From the NCBI GenBank assembly GCA_012837155.1, contig CP051546.1:2292140-2356139 (forward strand): DNA of 64,000 nucleotides, in the 5' to 3' direction. Numbering within the stretch: position 1 is the stretch's first letter; every line of letters begins with the position of its first letter. A model generated the notes under the pieces. It did no database searches. It was given only the letters and a program-made list of their open reading frames with translations, and was not told the origin of the DNA. Below are positions 8,168-19,161 of this stretch, piece after piece. Made by a program: the position numbers and the translations under genes. The stretch comes from Flavobacterium sp. (GTDB lineage: Bacteria > Bacteroidota > Bacteroidia > Flavobacteriales > Flavobacteriaceae).

Positions 8168-9727
8168 CTATTTATCATATAGTTTCATTAATTTAAGCAA
8201 TACGCCGTTCGTCCATCCAAAACCATCTTGACCATCATATTCTCCTCCTCCAGCTTTTAGATTTACATCAATAACATTGTATTTCTCCATTAATTTACCG
8301 CTTTTATTGTAAACTTCTTTATTTAATTTTATCCAACGACTGGCAATTTCTCTTGCTAATGTAGGTTGCTTATAATTCTCTAATCCCTTAACTACCATCC
8401 ATTGCAATGGAGCCCATCCGTTTGGCGCGTCCCATTGTTGATGGGTATTAATTAAACTAGTAACAACTCCTCCCGGTTTCAAAAAATTATCTCGAATCGT
8501 TTTTGCCATTTTTGGAGCGTTTTCTTGACTGGCAATTTCAAAAAATAAAGGTGTTGCTCCTGACAATACCATCTGATTGCTTTTTTGTTTGGTTACAAAA
8601 TTGTAGTCAAAATACCATTGCCTTTCTTCATTCCAACAGTATTTTTGAACTGCTTTTTTTCTACTAGCTGCTTTTTGGTTATACAACTGAGCCATTGATT
8701 TATTTCCTTTTTGACTATAACATTTAGCTAAGGTAAGTTCTAATTGATAAAGAAGTCCGTTCAAGTCGACTGGGATTAAATGAGTGGTTTGTATGGTTGC
8801 TATATTTTTTCCATCGGCGAACCACCGGCTACCAAAATCCCAACCACTTTCTGCTGCACTTCGCAAATCTAAATACATTCTAGAAGATTCTTCGGGAGTA
8901 AATTTGCCATTTACTAACTCATAATCAGCCGAAAAACTTTCGGGTCTGGCGGTATTTCCTCGGTCATAATAACGGCTTAATGTAGAGCCATCTGGCATTT
9001 TTACATTATGCTTCGTCCCCGGAGTTTTATCTGTCCAATAATCGTATTCTTTTTGTAGTGCCTCTTGGTATGTAGCATACACCTCTTTTCCTTTTATTCC
9101 TGCCAAAACAGTGACCATCATAGCAAAAAAGGGAGGTTGCGAACGCGTTATATAATAACTTCTGTTTCCATTAGGAATAAAACCATAAGTATTGATAAGG
9201 TAGGAAAAATTGTTAACCATATTTTGTATCATCTCAACCTCTCCGCTTTCTTCTAAGCCCAAAAGTGTAAAATAACTATCCCAATAATAAATTTCGTGAA
9301 AACGCCCACCAGGAACAATGTACGGATAAGGAAGTGCTAATAAAGAACTGCCCTCAACTACTTTATCTGGGTTACGCTTGAGAACTGCCCACAAATTTTT
9401 GATATGCGTTTGAATGTCTTCTTTCGCATTAGTAGTATAATTATTTTGTGGACTAAAAGGCAAATCAAAATTATCTTCGACGAATTTTTTTAATGAAAAT
9501 CCAACAGGAGGATTACTCTTGATTTCCTTATACTCTTTTAAAATATCGGCTGGTTTTCGTTTTGGAATACAATCCACAAAAGTTTTAATATCCGGAAAAG
9601 CATGCTGCAATTGCACGTCTTTAAAAAGTTCCCCGTATACAATATCTGGCGGTAATACTTTGTGTACTTGAGCGGTTAAAACTGCCATATTCATTGATAA
9701 AATGGCAGCGAAAATTATTTTCTTCAT
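8168..9727 (-). CDS. treA: Periplasmic alpha,alpha-trehalase (GH37)
   Basis: 519 residues with a signal peptide (MKKIIFAAILSMNMAVLTAQ). Both family signatures are present: PGGRFHEIYYWDSYF (about residue 140) and QQWDAPNGWAPLQW (about 430), plus the glycine-rich GGGEYDGQDGFGWTNG near the end. The enzyme splits trehalose into two glucose units. Length is normal for GH37 and the gene is intact. It sits inside a glycan-degradation locus rather than with trehalose-synthesis genes, which suggests the locus faces material that also contains trehalose. Confidence 0.93.
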   Translation of the reverse strand: MKKIIFAAILSMNMAVLTAQVHKVLPPDIVYGELFKDVQLQHAFPDIKTFVDCIPKRKPADILKEYKEIKSNPPVGFSLKKFVEDNFDLPFSPQNNYTTNAKEDIQTHIKNLWAVLKRNPDKVVEGSSLLALPYPYIVPGGRFHEIYYWDSYFTLLGLEESGEVEMIQNMVNNFSYLINTYGFIPNGNRSYYITRSQPPFFAMMVTVLAGIKGKEVYATYQEALQKEYDYWTDKTPGTKHNVKMPDGSTLSRYYDRGNTARPESFSADYELVNGKFTPEESSRMYLDLRSAAESGWDFGSRWFADGKNIATIQTTHLIPVDLNGLLYQLELTLAKCYSQKGNKSMAQLYNQKAASRKKAVQKYCWNEERQWYFDYNFVTKQKSNQMVLSGATPLFFEIASQENAPKMAKTIRDNFLKPGGVVTSLINTHQQWDAPNGWAPLQWMVVKGLENYKQPTLAREIASRWIKLNKEVYNKSGKLMEKYNVIDVNLKAGGGEYDGQDGFGWTNGVLLKLMKLYDK

Positions 9728-9752
9728 AATTAATTGGTTTAAAGTGCTATGA

Positions 9753-11425
9753 CTATTTTGATGGTTTTACATTTAAAATTTCGCCTATTGGTTTTCCAAT
9801 ATTACCACTAGGCATTTGAATTTTCAATAATGAAGCGACTGTTGGAGCAATGTCTGCCATAGAAGTTTCTCTATTGGTTTTGCCCTTTTTAATTCCCCAA
9901 CCATACCAAAGCAAGGGAATATGAGCGTCATACGGATTCCATACGCTGTGCGAAACCGTACTCGTTCCAGGCGAATACCAGCCCGATAACGGGATAGCCT
10001 GTATATCTCCGCTACGACCTGGATAATATCCGTTGGCAACCATTTCTTTTATCCCGCTATTAATAGGCTCTAACATTAATTCATTTAGATTAAAAACTCT
10101 AGAAATCCCTTCTTTTCCTGCCAAAAACTGAATAACCGTTGATCGGATTTCTTTTTCATTTAGTTGTTTTGATGCAATTAATGGAAAATTAAGTGACATT
10201 TGATAATTGTGCCATCCTAAAATCAGATTGTCCACTTTGTATTTTTCGGTAAGCAAATTATTTATTTCTTTTAACCAATCTTTGTCTTGTATTTGCCCTG
10301 AAGGCAAATGATGTTCTTTCATAAAATCAGCTGCATGTGCCACTCCATGATCGGCAGAAAGAAAAATAGTGTATTGATTTTTGCCTATTTTTAAATCCAA
10401 AAACCGAAAAAAGTCACCCAATTCTTTATCCAATCGAAGGTAATCGTCCTCGGCTTCTACCGAGTTTGGGCCAAAAGTATGTCCAATATGATCCGGTGAC
10501 GAAAAACTTACCGTTAGCAAATCGGTATCTTGATCTTCTCCTAAATGCTCGTTAATTAAAGCCTGTTTTGCCATAGCAAGGGTAAACATGTTTCCAAAAG
10601 GAGTAGTCGCTAGCACTTTGTAATTGTCTTCTTTGAGTTGATCTAATTGATAAGGAAAACCTTTTTGATCAGTACCAAAGGAAGTCCTTCATAAGTAGTT
10701 TGATCGGGAGTACTTTGCGAATAACTCGCCATAGGATAAAGCGTTTTCCAACCTTGCTTGCAATAATTAGCTGCCATTTTTTTCGCATTCAGGTCTTTAA
10801 CCCAATTTGGGAGTTCCTTCATGTAATAAGTGGAACTTACCCAATTAAAGGTTTTGTAGTTGACCCAATAAGCGGCATCGGCACTATGCCCTGCTGGTAG
10901 AATGGCACCTCTGTCCTTCAAGGCAATTCCTATCACTTTAGAACGAAAATTTGTTGCTAACTTTAGTTCATCTCCAATGGTCGTTACCAGCATATTTTCG
11001 GGACTCATAGCCTCTTCATCCGTAGAAACTCCTACTCCTTTTACTGTCTTATCTTCGGTACAATACATTACCCGATTGGCTTTTACATCCCACCAGCCGT
11101 TGCTAACAATTCCGTGCAATCCAGGCACACTTCCTGTATAAATACACGTATGACCACAAGCCGTAACCGTTGGCGTATAAGGAATCAAGGTGTTTTCACA
11201 ACTAAATCCTCCATCAAGTAACCGTCGAAACCCTCCTGTGGGTGCAAATCGACTATAATAGCGATACAAATAATCCCATCGCATTTGATCGATTACTATC
11301 CCAACCACCAACTTAGGGCGTTCTACTTGCTTACTCGATTGTTCTTTTACGGATTGTCCTTTAATTCCAAAAGCCATTAAAAGGAGTACCGCTTGAAACA
11401 AGCATTTGCTTTTAAATATTTTCAT
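9753..11425 (-). CDS. PafA-like alkaline phosphatase / phosphodiesterase superfamily protein (frameshifted)
   Basis: ATG 11425 is chosen because it opens a signal peptide (MKIFKSKCLFQAVLLLMAFG...). LVVGIVIDQMRWDYLYRYY gives the first metal-binding Asp; YTPTVTACGHTCIYTG gives the catalytic Thr in the family's T-x-x-G-H context; SFSSPDHIGHTFGP and SADHGVAHA give the metal-binding Asp/His sets. The product resembles the calcium-dependent PafA phosphatases of Flavobacteria, about 555 residues once one T is added near 10678. It removes phosphate from organic substrates in the periplasm. It lies between GH2 and trehalase genes, so a phosphorylated glycan is possible. Confidence 0.85.
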
Positions 11426-11481
11426 TATAGATAATTTTTCATTGTTGTTCATAACAGGATTTTCAACTTTTTTTTTAATAA

Positions 11482-13498
11482 TCAATAAAATGATTTTTGT
11501 GAAGTTACATATCCTGTGGGGCGTACTATGGTGACAATTCCTTTGCCTTCATATAAATCATCGACTTCAAAACTGACTTTTTCTCCTGGTTTAATTAGAG
11601 GCAATTCGTATTCCTTAGTTGACTTATAATTATCGGTTTTGTCAGACAAATACAATTTATATCCCTTTACTGTATGCTGTGGCAATCCAATGCTCCCATA
11701 AACAGTGATTGTTAGTTTTCCTTTTGAGGACACTCCAACAGTTTGCACTTCTAACGGAGAAGATTGTTCTCGTAAAACTTTCATTGAGGGCTTTGGATTT
11801 CCGTACATATCGTAATCCCGTGTACGCGTTGCTTAAATTTACCTTCCCCTCCGCCATAATGAGTTCGATAATCCGTCAAATCAAAATAAATTGCCCCTTG
11901 CACATACGACTTGCTTTCAAAAACAGCCATGTGATACAGCAAATCCTCTAAACGGCGTTGATCGCCTCCTTTAAAATTAGGCTCACACAGCCCAAATTCA
12001 GAAACAAAGAACGGTTGTCGGGGTAACTTTTATTGATGCTGTCCATGTGTTTTCCTATTTCGCCCACGGGAATATTCCACCAACTCCCTCCGTATTCATT
12101 CATCATAATATAATCGCCCAAACTGCCCGCATCTGGAGTAAATTTGGGATGATTATAATACTTCTCAGACAGCGAATTACTCACATAACTTACCATTCGA
12201 GTAGCATCTAACTTACGCGTTTTAGCAATCAATCCTTCAATCATTTTTTTCATAGCCTCATCACGCCCTCGCAATTCATTTCCAACACCCCATGCAAAAA
12301 TAGATGGATGATTGTAATGATTGCGTATCATAGCTTCCAACTGGCGATGAGCTGTTTTTTCGACAACGGTATCCGATGGCGTTTCCCATCCCCACAAAGG
12401 AACTTCTTCCTGAATGATCATTCCGTTGCGATCACAAAAATCATAAAAAGCATCGTCTTGCTGAAAATGCACTCGGCTAAAAATACAATTCACGTCTTTC
12501 ATTAATTTTCCGTGACGAATAATCTCGGATTTGGGTTCTGCAAAACCAAAATTAGGATTGGATCCTGCCGTCCACTCCACTCCCATCACTTTAATAGGCT
12601 CTCCATTTAAATACAATTTAGTTCCTTCAAACTTAATCTCTCTAAAGCCAAACGTACTGCTTATCTTGTCCGTTACTTTATTTCCTTTAAGCAAACTCAC
12701 TTCGGCACGGTATAAATTAGGAAAGTCAAAATGCCATGGATTGACTTTTGGCAACTTAGCAACAATAACGGCTTCTCCATTTTCCCAAATGGGCTTTTCG
12801 GTGCTTTGCAAAACCACTTGATGTGTCGGTTGGTTTTCTTCGGTAATTTTAATTTTAAATTTTACGTTGGCATCCAATTGTTGCAAACCAATTTTAATTT
12901 TCAACTCTCCTTGATTGGTTTCTACATTCAGCTTTGGAGCAACGTGTACATAAGCCATGGCGGGTTTAGCACTGACCAAAAAAGCTACTTCTCGTATCAA
13001 TCCACCATCATTAGGCCAATCGAATGAATTCGCGTACGGAACTTTGCTTTTTCCAAAATCATTATTACAAGCTACCGTAATGATATTCTTGGCATTAAAT
13101 TTCAAGAGTCCTTCTAAGTTGACAAAAAACTTATTGAATCCGTCTCCTGTATGTTCTTTTACTTTTTTTCCATTTACATAAATGATAGCCGTATGATTTA
13201 CCGCTCCAAACTGCAATACTACTTGTTTGCCTTTCCAAGCAGTTGGCACAAACCATTTTTTTTGATACCAACCCCAACCGTAATGGGTTTCATTTTCTTT
13301 TTCAACATTCCAAGTATGCGGCAATGTTACTATTCGTTCCGACTTCCAAGGAGTTGCGTTCCATAGTTTATCAAACCCAATTCCTTGCTTATCAATTTTA
13401 AATTGCCAATCCTTATTCAAGGAAATAGTGTCTCTTTGTGCCCATAGTGATACGCTAAAAAAGCACATCAAAACAATTAAATAATGTCTGTTTTTCAT
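11482..13498 (-). CDS. GH2-family beta-galactosidase-like enzyme (two frameshifts)
   Basis: ATG 13498 starts a signal peptide (MKNRHYLIVLMCFFSVSLWAQ). The sugar-binding and immunoglobulin-like domains of GH2 follow; FSRVHFQQDDAFYDFCDRNG precedes the TIM barrel; WGVGNELRGR holds the acid/base Glu after Asn. The coding frame breaks near 12014 and near 11823. Adding one base at each restores PFFVSEFGL (nucleophile Glu) and a C-terminal domain ending in VTSQKSFY at 11482, about 670 residues. Beta-galactosidase is the likeliest activity, but GH2 also holds beta-glucuronidases and beta-mannosidases. Confidence 0.82.
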
Positions 13499-13508
13499 CT
13501 TCAAATAA

Positions 13509-15957
13509 TTAATAGATTTTGTATTGCATTCCTTTTTTAGTAGCAAATTGCACCACATTGCCACCTTGGACTTCTGTTTTTACTTTAACTCCATTACTTT
13601 GGTAAATAGCCATTCCCGAAGGAAGGCTTACCCAACAATTCATTCCCGAAACCGATTTGATTTTCGCCATTTTAAGTTGTCCTTTTTCCCAACTGAAATC
13701 TACTTCAAATCCATTTCTGGCTCGCATTCCTTTTACACTTCCTTCGCTCCAATCTTTATCCGTAGGTAAAGCAGGTAAAAATCGAATGACCGAATGCTGT
13801 CCATTGCTTTGCAAAAGCATTTCGGCAATGGCGGCCGTTCCTCCAAAATTACCGTCAATTTGAAAAGGTGGGTGTGCACAAAAAAGATTGGGGTACGTTC
13901 CTGCTCCTTTACCTCCATAAGTGATTTTTTTCTCATTTTGAACAGGAGAAAGCAAGGCTTTGAACACTTTTAAGGCGTGATCACCATCGCCCAATCGAGC
14001 CCAAAAATTAACTTTCCAAGCTCTTGACCAACCCGTTCCTTCATCGCCTCTGCGCAACAAGGTTTTGCGAGCGGCATCAACGAGCGATGGGGTTTCTGTT
14101 AGATTAATTTCATCATAAGGATACAAACCATACAATTGAGAAACATGGCGATGCTTTGCATCTGTTTCATCATAATCCCGAATCCACTCTTGTATTCCTC
14201 CTGTTTTGGCACTAACTTGATTGGGTGCTAATTGTTTTTTTAATCCTTCTAATGTTGACGCAAATCGGTATCAACTCCTAATATTTTGGCTGCAGCTATG
14301 GTATTCGAAAACAATTCTCGTCCTATTTGCATATCCATAGTGGGTCCCATAGTGGTTTGCCCTATAAAGCCATCTGCTGTTTTATATGAATTTTCAGGAG
14401 AGTTTGAAGGTGCCGTAACCAACCAATGGGTTTGAGGATCTTCGATAAGAATATTTTTGTAAAACTGAGCCGCTCCTTTGAGTACAGGATAAATTTCGTT
14501 CAACACTTTGGGATTAGGATTGAATAAATAGTGTTGCCACAAATGTTCGCACAACCAAGCACCTCCCGACAAAGTAGAACCCCAACTAGCTCCCTCACCT
14601 GGAGCGGTAAATTTCCATGGGTTGGTAATTACATGCGCTACCCAGCCTTCGGAATTATAATACGCTTTGGCAGTTTGCGCTCCTGGTTTGACCAATTGCT
14701 TTACAAAATCGACCAAGAGGGTATGACATTCAGACAAATTAGTTACTTCGGCTGGCCAATAATTCATTTGTACATTAATATTTAGATGGTAATCTCCGTT
14801 CCAAGGCGTTTGGTATTCTTCAGCCCAAATTCCTTGCAAATTAGCAGGTAAGCCGCCCTTGCGAGAAGATGAAATTAACAAATACCTTCCGAAATTAAAA
14901 TACAACGAAGGCAATGTGACATCGCTCGCTCCTTTTTCAAAATCAATCAATCGCTGTAAGGTAGAGGTGGTGGCAATTTGAGATTCTTGTTTGGCGGTTA
15001 ACTGTATCTGACATCGATTGTAGTACGATTGGTAATCAATAATATGCTTTTGTTTTAACTGATTCCACGAAACCATACTAGCTTGATTGACTTTTTTCTG
15101 AGCAATCGGCAACGGATTAGGTCCTCTTTTTTCGACCGTAGGCCAATTCAAATCGGTGGCAGCACTCAATATAATAAGGCATTCGGTACTTCCTGAAACC
15201 GTAATTTTTCCGTCCTGCGCTTCCACTTTTCCATCTAAAGTAATGGCTTTGGCACAACCCGCAAATCGAATTCCTAAATCGCCGTTGCCTCCCGCCAATT
15301 GTCCTGTCATGGTGATTGTATTTCCTGCGGACGAAAACTGAGCCTTTTCTTTTCTATCTAAAGAAAAAGAAAAATACAACTTTTTGGCTTTAGAAGCATT
15401 CAATCGGATGGCAATTATATCATTTGGCGCACTTGCTAAAACTTCTTCTCGAAAAGTAATTCCGTCACGCTTCCATTGGGTTACCGCCAAGGCTTTATCT
15501 AAAAACAAGGTTCTTTGATAATCCGAAACTTTTCCAAGAGTATCGCTCCAATTAATTTTCAAATCCCCCAAAACCTGATAGCAACCAAACTTAACATAGG
15601 CTCCATTTCCGTGACCCGAACCTTCTCCCTCACTTACAAAATACCGTTGTAATAATGCCTGCGCTTCTTTGTTTTTTCCTTCTTTCAAAGATTTTGAATT
15701 TCGGGCAAATACTGATGAGCGTCGCTCCGATTCGGATTTTCAACTCCTCCTGACCACATCGAGCCTTCGTTTAACACAATTCGCTCCTGCGCAGGATTCC
15801 CAAAAACCATCGCTCCCAAACGACCATTCCCCAGCGGAATGGATTCTGTAAAATGTTTTGCTGGGGCATCAAATACCACTTGTTGATTGCTTTGAGCATA
15901 ACTTGATTGAAATACCCCTAAAAAAAATAGAACCAAAAAACCAAAATTTATTCTCAT
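13509..15957 (-). CDS. GH95-family alpha-L-fucosidase (or alpha-L-galactosidase), two frameshifts
   Basis: Signal peptide to about residue 22, then [20 protein letters not shown] and [13 protein letters not shown], the GH95 N-terminal signature. [18 protein letters not shown] carries the conserved Asn pair of the active site, and [26 protein letters not shown] is the C-terminal signature. Joining three pieces by adding one T near 15688 and one A near 14255 gives about 817 residues, normal for the family. GH95 enzymes mostly cut alpha-1,2-linked L-fucose; some prefer alpha-L-galactose. It fits the L-fucose operon downstream. The start of GH2 lies 11 bases after its stop. Confidence 0.88.
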
Positions 15958-16210
15958 CGTGAATTATTATTTTTTAAATCAAACATACTCAATTTAGTGC
16001 GATTATACGATAGCATCAATCAACTTATTTTGAAATTTTATATTCATGAAAAGATTAAAAAATTGATTTTTCATTTACTATTACCTTTAGTTGTGTTACT
16101 CTTTTTATTTATAAATTGACAATTTTATTTTCTAGCCATCAAATCTTTAAGATACAAAATGTAGTCTAATGAAGGAATAGACTTCCTAGTTATTCAAACC
16201 TATCAAATTA

Positions 16211-17311
16211 TTATTTTTTAACTATTTCTTTGATAAAATTAATTTCTTCTACGGAATAAGGCGTTCCATCCTTACGAAAAATATCATGGTGCCACACTTT
16301 GGGCTCTTCTGTGTTTGGCGTTTTCCAAGAATCCCAGTTGTAAATTGTATTGGTTTTTCCGTTGACCAATCCCCAACACATTGCACCCGTATTCAATCTT
16401 TTCGCTACAGGTAAAACCTCTTCAAAAGTACAGCCGTTTCCTCTAGCCAAAAATTCAGTACATATCATAGGCCTATTGGATGTAGCTAAACCGTTAACCA
16501 ATTTTTCATATTCTGCTCCATTACCATAACTGTGAAAACTAATAATGTCGGATTGTTCCAATTGGATTTTTACCAAATCGGCAATTTTAGGATTGGTTGC
16601 ATAATTGGCTTGCCATACTCCAGAAGTAAGAGGTTGGATTGGTTTTTGCGAACGAATCCATCCAAATGCTTGTGCAGTAAGATGGGTAACTAATTGAATT
16701 TTGTTTTCAGGTTCATAATCTCTATTCGGTCTTCCATTACAGTTGTCTGGTTCGTTCCAAACATCCCAACACATAATTCGTTTGTCACTAGCAAAACGCT
16801 TGGTTACCGCTTTTACATATTGCTCCAATCGAGGGTATTGCTTTTCGTCCATTAAGGCGTGCTTTCCTGGCGATTGTACCCAACCGCTATTATGCACTCC
16901 TGGGCGCGGGTCTCGCTGTTGTCCTATGTAGGGAAACGGATCCCAAACCGAATCAAAAAAAACAAGCATGATTTTTATTTTATGCTTATCGGCAATCGAA
17001 AGAAAAGTATCTACCCGTTGCAGAAACCCTTTAGGGTCTTGCTTATAGGCTAAATCATGCAAAAATACTCGTGCACAATTAATCCCAATTGATTGTGCAA
17101 ATCCCAACTCTCTATCGATTGTAGTGGCATCAAAAGTCGCTGACTGCCACATTTCGAGTTGGTTAATGGCCGTACTCGGTACAAAATTACAGCCTAGATA
17201 CCACGGCTGTTCTGCTTGCCATGCTTTGGCTTTGTCAATAGTCCAACGCTCTTGTGCCTGAATAGTTGTAAAAAGGCTAAGAAATAAGATAAATAAAAGA
17301 TTTTTTTTCAT
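16211..17311 (-). CDS. GH5-like (cellulase-fold) endo- or exo-glycosidase, secreted
   Basis: 366 residues with a signal peptide (MKKNLLFILFLSLFTTIQAQ). The TIM-barrel pattern is clear: GINCARVFLHDL, KIKIMLVFFDSVWDP, CWDVWNEPDN (acid/base Glu after Asn, about residue 190) and PMICTEFLARG (nucleophile Glu, about 285). These are the spacings of clan GH-A enzymes near GH5. Subfamily and substrate cannot be told by eye; relatives are often labelled beta-xylanase or mannanase without proof. It follows the susD terminator and precedes GH95, after a 250-base gap (15958-16210) with nothing recognised. Confidence 0.75.
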   Translation of the reverse strand: MKKNLLFILFLSLFTTIQAQERWTIDKAKAWQAEQPWYLGCNFVPSTAINQLEMWQSATFDATTIDRELGFAQSIGINCARVFLHDLAYKQDPKGFLQRVDTFLSIADKHKIKIMLVFFDSVWDPFPYIGQQRDPRPGVHNSGWVQSPGKHALMDEKQYPRLEQYVKAVTKRFASDKRIMCWDVWNEPDNCNGRPNRDYEPENKIQLVTHLTAQAFGWIRSQKPIQPLTSGVWQANYATNPKIADLVKIQLEQSDIISFHSYGNGAEYEKLVNGLATSNRPMICTEFLARGNGCTFEEVLPVAKRLNTGAMCWGLVNGKTNTIYNWDSWKTPNTEEPKVWHHDIFRKDGTPYSVEEINFIKEIVKK

Positions 17312-17371
17312 GATATAAATATTTATATATTTTGTAAATACAAGGATATTATAGCAGGTAAAGCTATAAAA

Positions 17372-17398
17372 AAACCGCTTCCGATTAGGAAGCGGTTT
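17372..17398 (-). terminator. Terminator between susD and the glycosidase genes
   Basis: An 11-bp perfect stem (AAACCGCTTCC / GGAAGCGGTTT) with a GATTA loop. On the minus strand it is followed by a T-run, so it would cut transcripts coming from susD and lower read-through into the glycosidases. Confidence 0.8.
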
Positions 17399-17416
17399 AC
17401 TATTAATTTCAAAAAA

Positions 17417-19150
17417 TTAATTGTATCCTGGATTTTGCTCTAATTTAGCACCCACATTACGCTCAATTTCAGAAAATGGAATTGGCCATAAATTATGAAT
17501 AGGTTTAATAGTTAATCCTGATTTTTCATTGTATCTCACATTTCTATCATAAAGCAAGCCCATTCTAGTTAATGTAAGCATTCTAAGTTCCTCTCCATAA
17601 AGTTCTCTCAAACGCTCATCTAATATAGCATCAATAGTAACATTTGCAGCTAAAATATCTGCTGAACCAGCTCTTCTTCTTAAGGCATTGATATCCGCCG
17701 CAGCCGCAGCTTTATCCCCTTTCATTACATTAGCTTCAGCTCTTAAAAGATAGGTTTCTGCTAAACGTATAGAATATACCTCATGATAAACTTGCTCACT
17801 CGCTTTTATCAATAATTTACCTCCATTTACAGGAGATGTTTTGATATTACCATTTGCATCTTTTGCATACTGTTCTGGCAAGAAATCTCCTTCAGAAAGC
17901 GTTGCTTTTTTGATAATAGGATACCAGTTTCTGATTTTGTTTACCCCATCAGGCTGTTTTGCAGCATAACCATCTGCCACATACCATTTTCCGTAATCTG
18001 GAGAAGAAGAAGGCACATTATCAATTTGAAAATCTCTAATAATATTATATTTAGAATTTCTCATGTCATTTGCAAAATCAGGACCTTGCCAAATTTCATC
18101 CAAAAAGTGAACTGTTGGACGTATCCAACCAAAACCTCTTCCTCCGATTTTTTCATTCCAAACTTTCATCGGCGGAACTGCAGATCCTCCTCCCGTTGGA
18201 ACGAAAGTTAAGGCTTCTACGTTTGGCATAAATCCATCCGAATTAGAATCCCAATTTCCATTTGCTGGATTCAAGAAATCTTGTTGTAAAACAAATAAAC
18301 CTTCTTTGTTTCCACTAGTTCTATTTTGATTGTTCAATTCGAATAAGTCACGGTATACATCGCCAGGTTGGTCTTTGTGTCTTCCAAATCTAGTCGTCAT
18401 TAAAGCTACTCCTGGATAGCTAATTACCGCCGATGCAGCAGCAATAGCCTCATCTGGTTTGTTTAAACAAATATAAATTTCAGAAAGTAAATGTTGCGCT
18501 GCTTGTTTGTTAATTTTTCCGTCTTTAACGGCATCTATATTTGGCAAATCAACAATAGCTTCTGCTAAATCTTTTCTACATTGTTCATATACTGCCGCTC
18601 TAGTAGCTCTAGTATAATCTCTTTTTGCCTCGGTTATTTGAGTGGTAACAAGAGGCACTCCTCCGAACAAATTAGCAAGCATACGATATGCCCACGCTCT
18701 TGTAAACTTAGCTTGAGCCGTAAAACTCTTTTTTTCAGCGTCTGAAAGCGTTGTTGATGCAGTAGCACCATCGATAACATTATTAGAGTTAACAATTATT
18801 TCATACCCCCAACTCCAAAATGAACTTGGTACCTGAAAATTAGACGTCATCGTATTATTATAATCATTTAATTTTAATGGAGTATAGTAATCCGTTACGT
18901 TTACTGCAAAGTCAGTAGCATATTTCATAGCCCAACAAGCATCTAAATTACCACTTCCTCGAGTGTAAATTTCTCTGATTCTGCTGTGCAGAAAGTTTAT
19001 TGAAGCCTGAAAATCGGAACTCTTAGAAAGTGAATTAGTAGGAGTGTAAATATCCAATGGTTTCTCATCTAAAAAATCGGCATTCTGACACGAAAAAGCA
19101 ATTGACCCTATTGCAATTACTAAAACTGCTTTTTTTAATATTTTATACAT
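17417..19150 (-). CDS. SusD/RagB-family outer-membrane glycan-binding lipoprotein
   Basis: 577 residues. The N-terminus is a lipoprotein signal (…GSIAFSC, Cys 21). Tetratricopeptide-like helices, KFTRAWAYRMLANLFGGVPLV, AAQHLLSEIYICLNKPDEAI, and the conserved C-terminal pattern ETYLLRAEANVMKGD, ILDERLRELYGEELRM, LWPIPFSEIERN are all typical of SusD. It works as the lid over the SusC channel and binds the imported oligosaccharide. It starts 11 bases after the susC stop, so the two are co-transcribed. Intact. Confidence 0.95.
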   Translation of the reverse strand: MYKILKKAVLVIAIGSIAFSCQNADFLDEKPLDIYTPTNSLSKSSDFQASINFLHSRIREIYTRGSGNLDACWAMKYATDFAVNVTDYYTPLKLNDYNNTMTSNFQVPSSFWSWGYEIIVNSNNVIDGATASTTLSDAEKKSFTAQAKFTRAWAYRMLANLFGGVPLVTTQITEAKRDYTRATRAAVYEQCRKDLAEAIVDLPNIDAVKDGKINKQAAQHLLSEIYICLNKPDEAIAAASAVISYPGVALMTTRFGRHKDQPGDVYRDLFELNNQNRTSGNKEGLFVLQQDFLNPANGNWDSNSDGFMPNVEALTFVPTGGGSAVPPMKVWNEKIGGRGFGWIRPTVHFLDEIWQGPDFANDMRNSKYNIIRDFQIDNVPSSSPDYGKWYVADGYAAKQPDGVNKIRNWYPIIKKATLSEGDFLPEQYAKDANGNIKTSPVNGGKLLIKASEQVYHEVYSIRLAETYLLRAEANVMKGDKAAAAADINALRRRAGSADILAANVTIDAILDERLRELYGEELRMLTLTRMGLLYDRNVRYNEKSGLTIKPIHNLWPIPFSEIERNVGAKLEQNPGYN

Positions 19151-19161
19151 AATAATTGTGT

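Noticed and set aside
9824-10039. A 71-residue minus-strand ORF within the phosphatase gene
   Set aside because: Out-of-frame shadow of the phosphatase.
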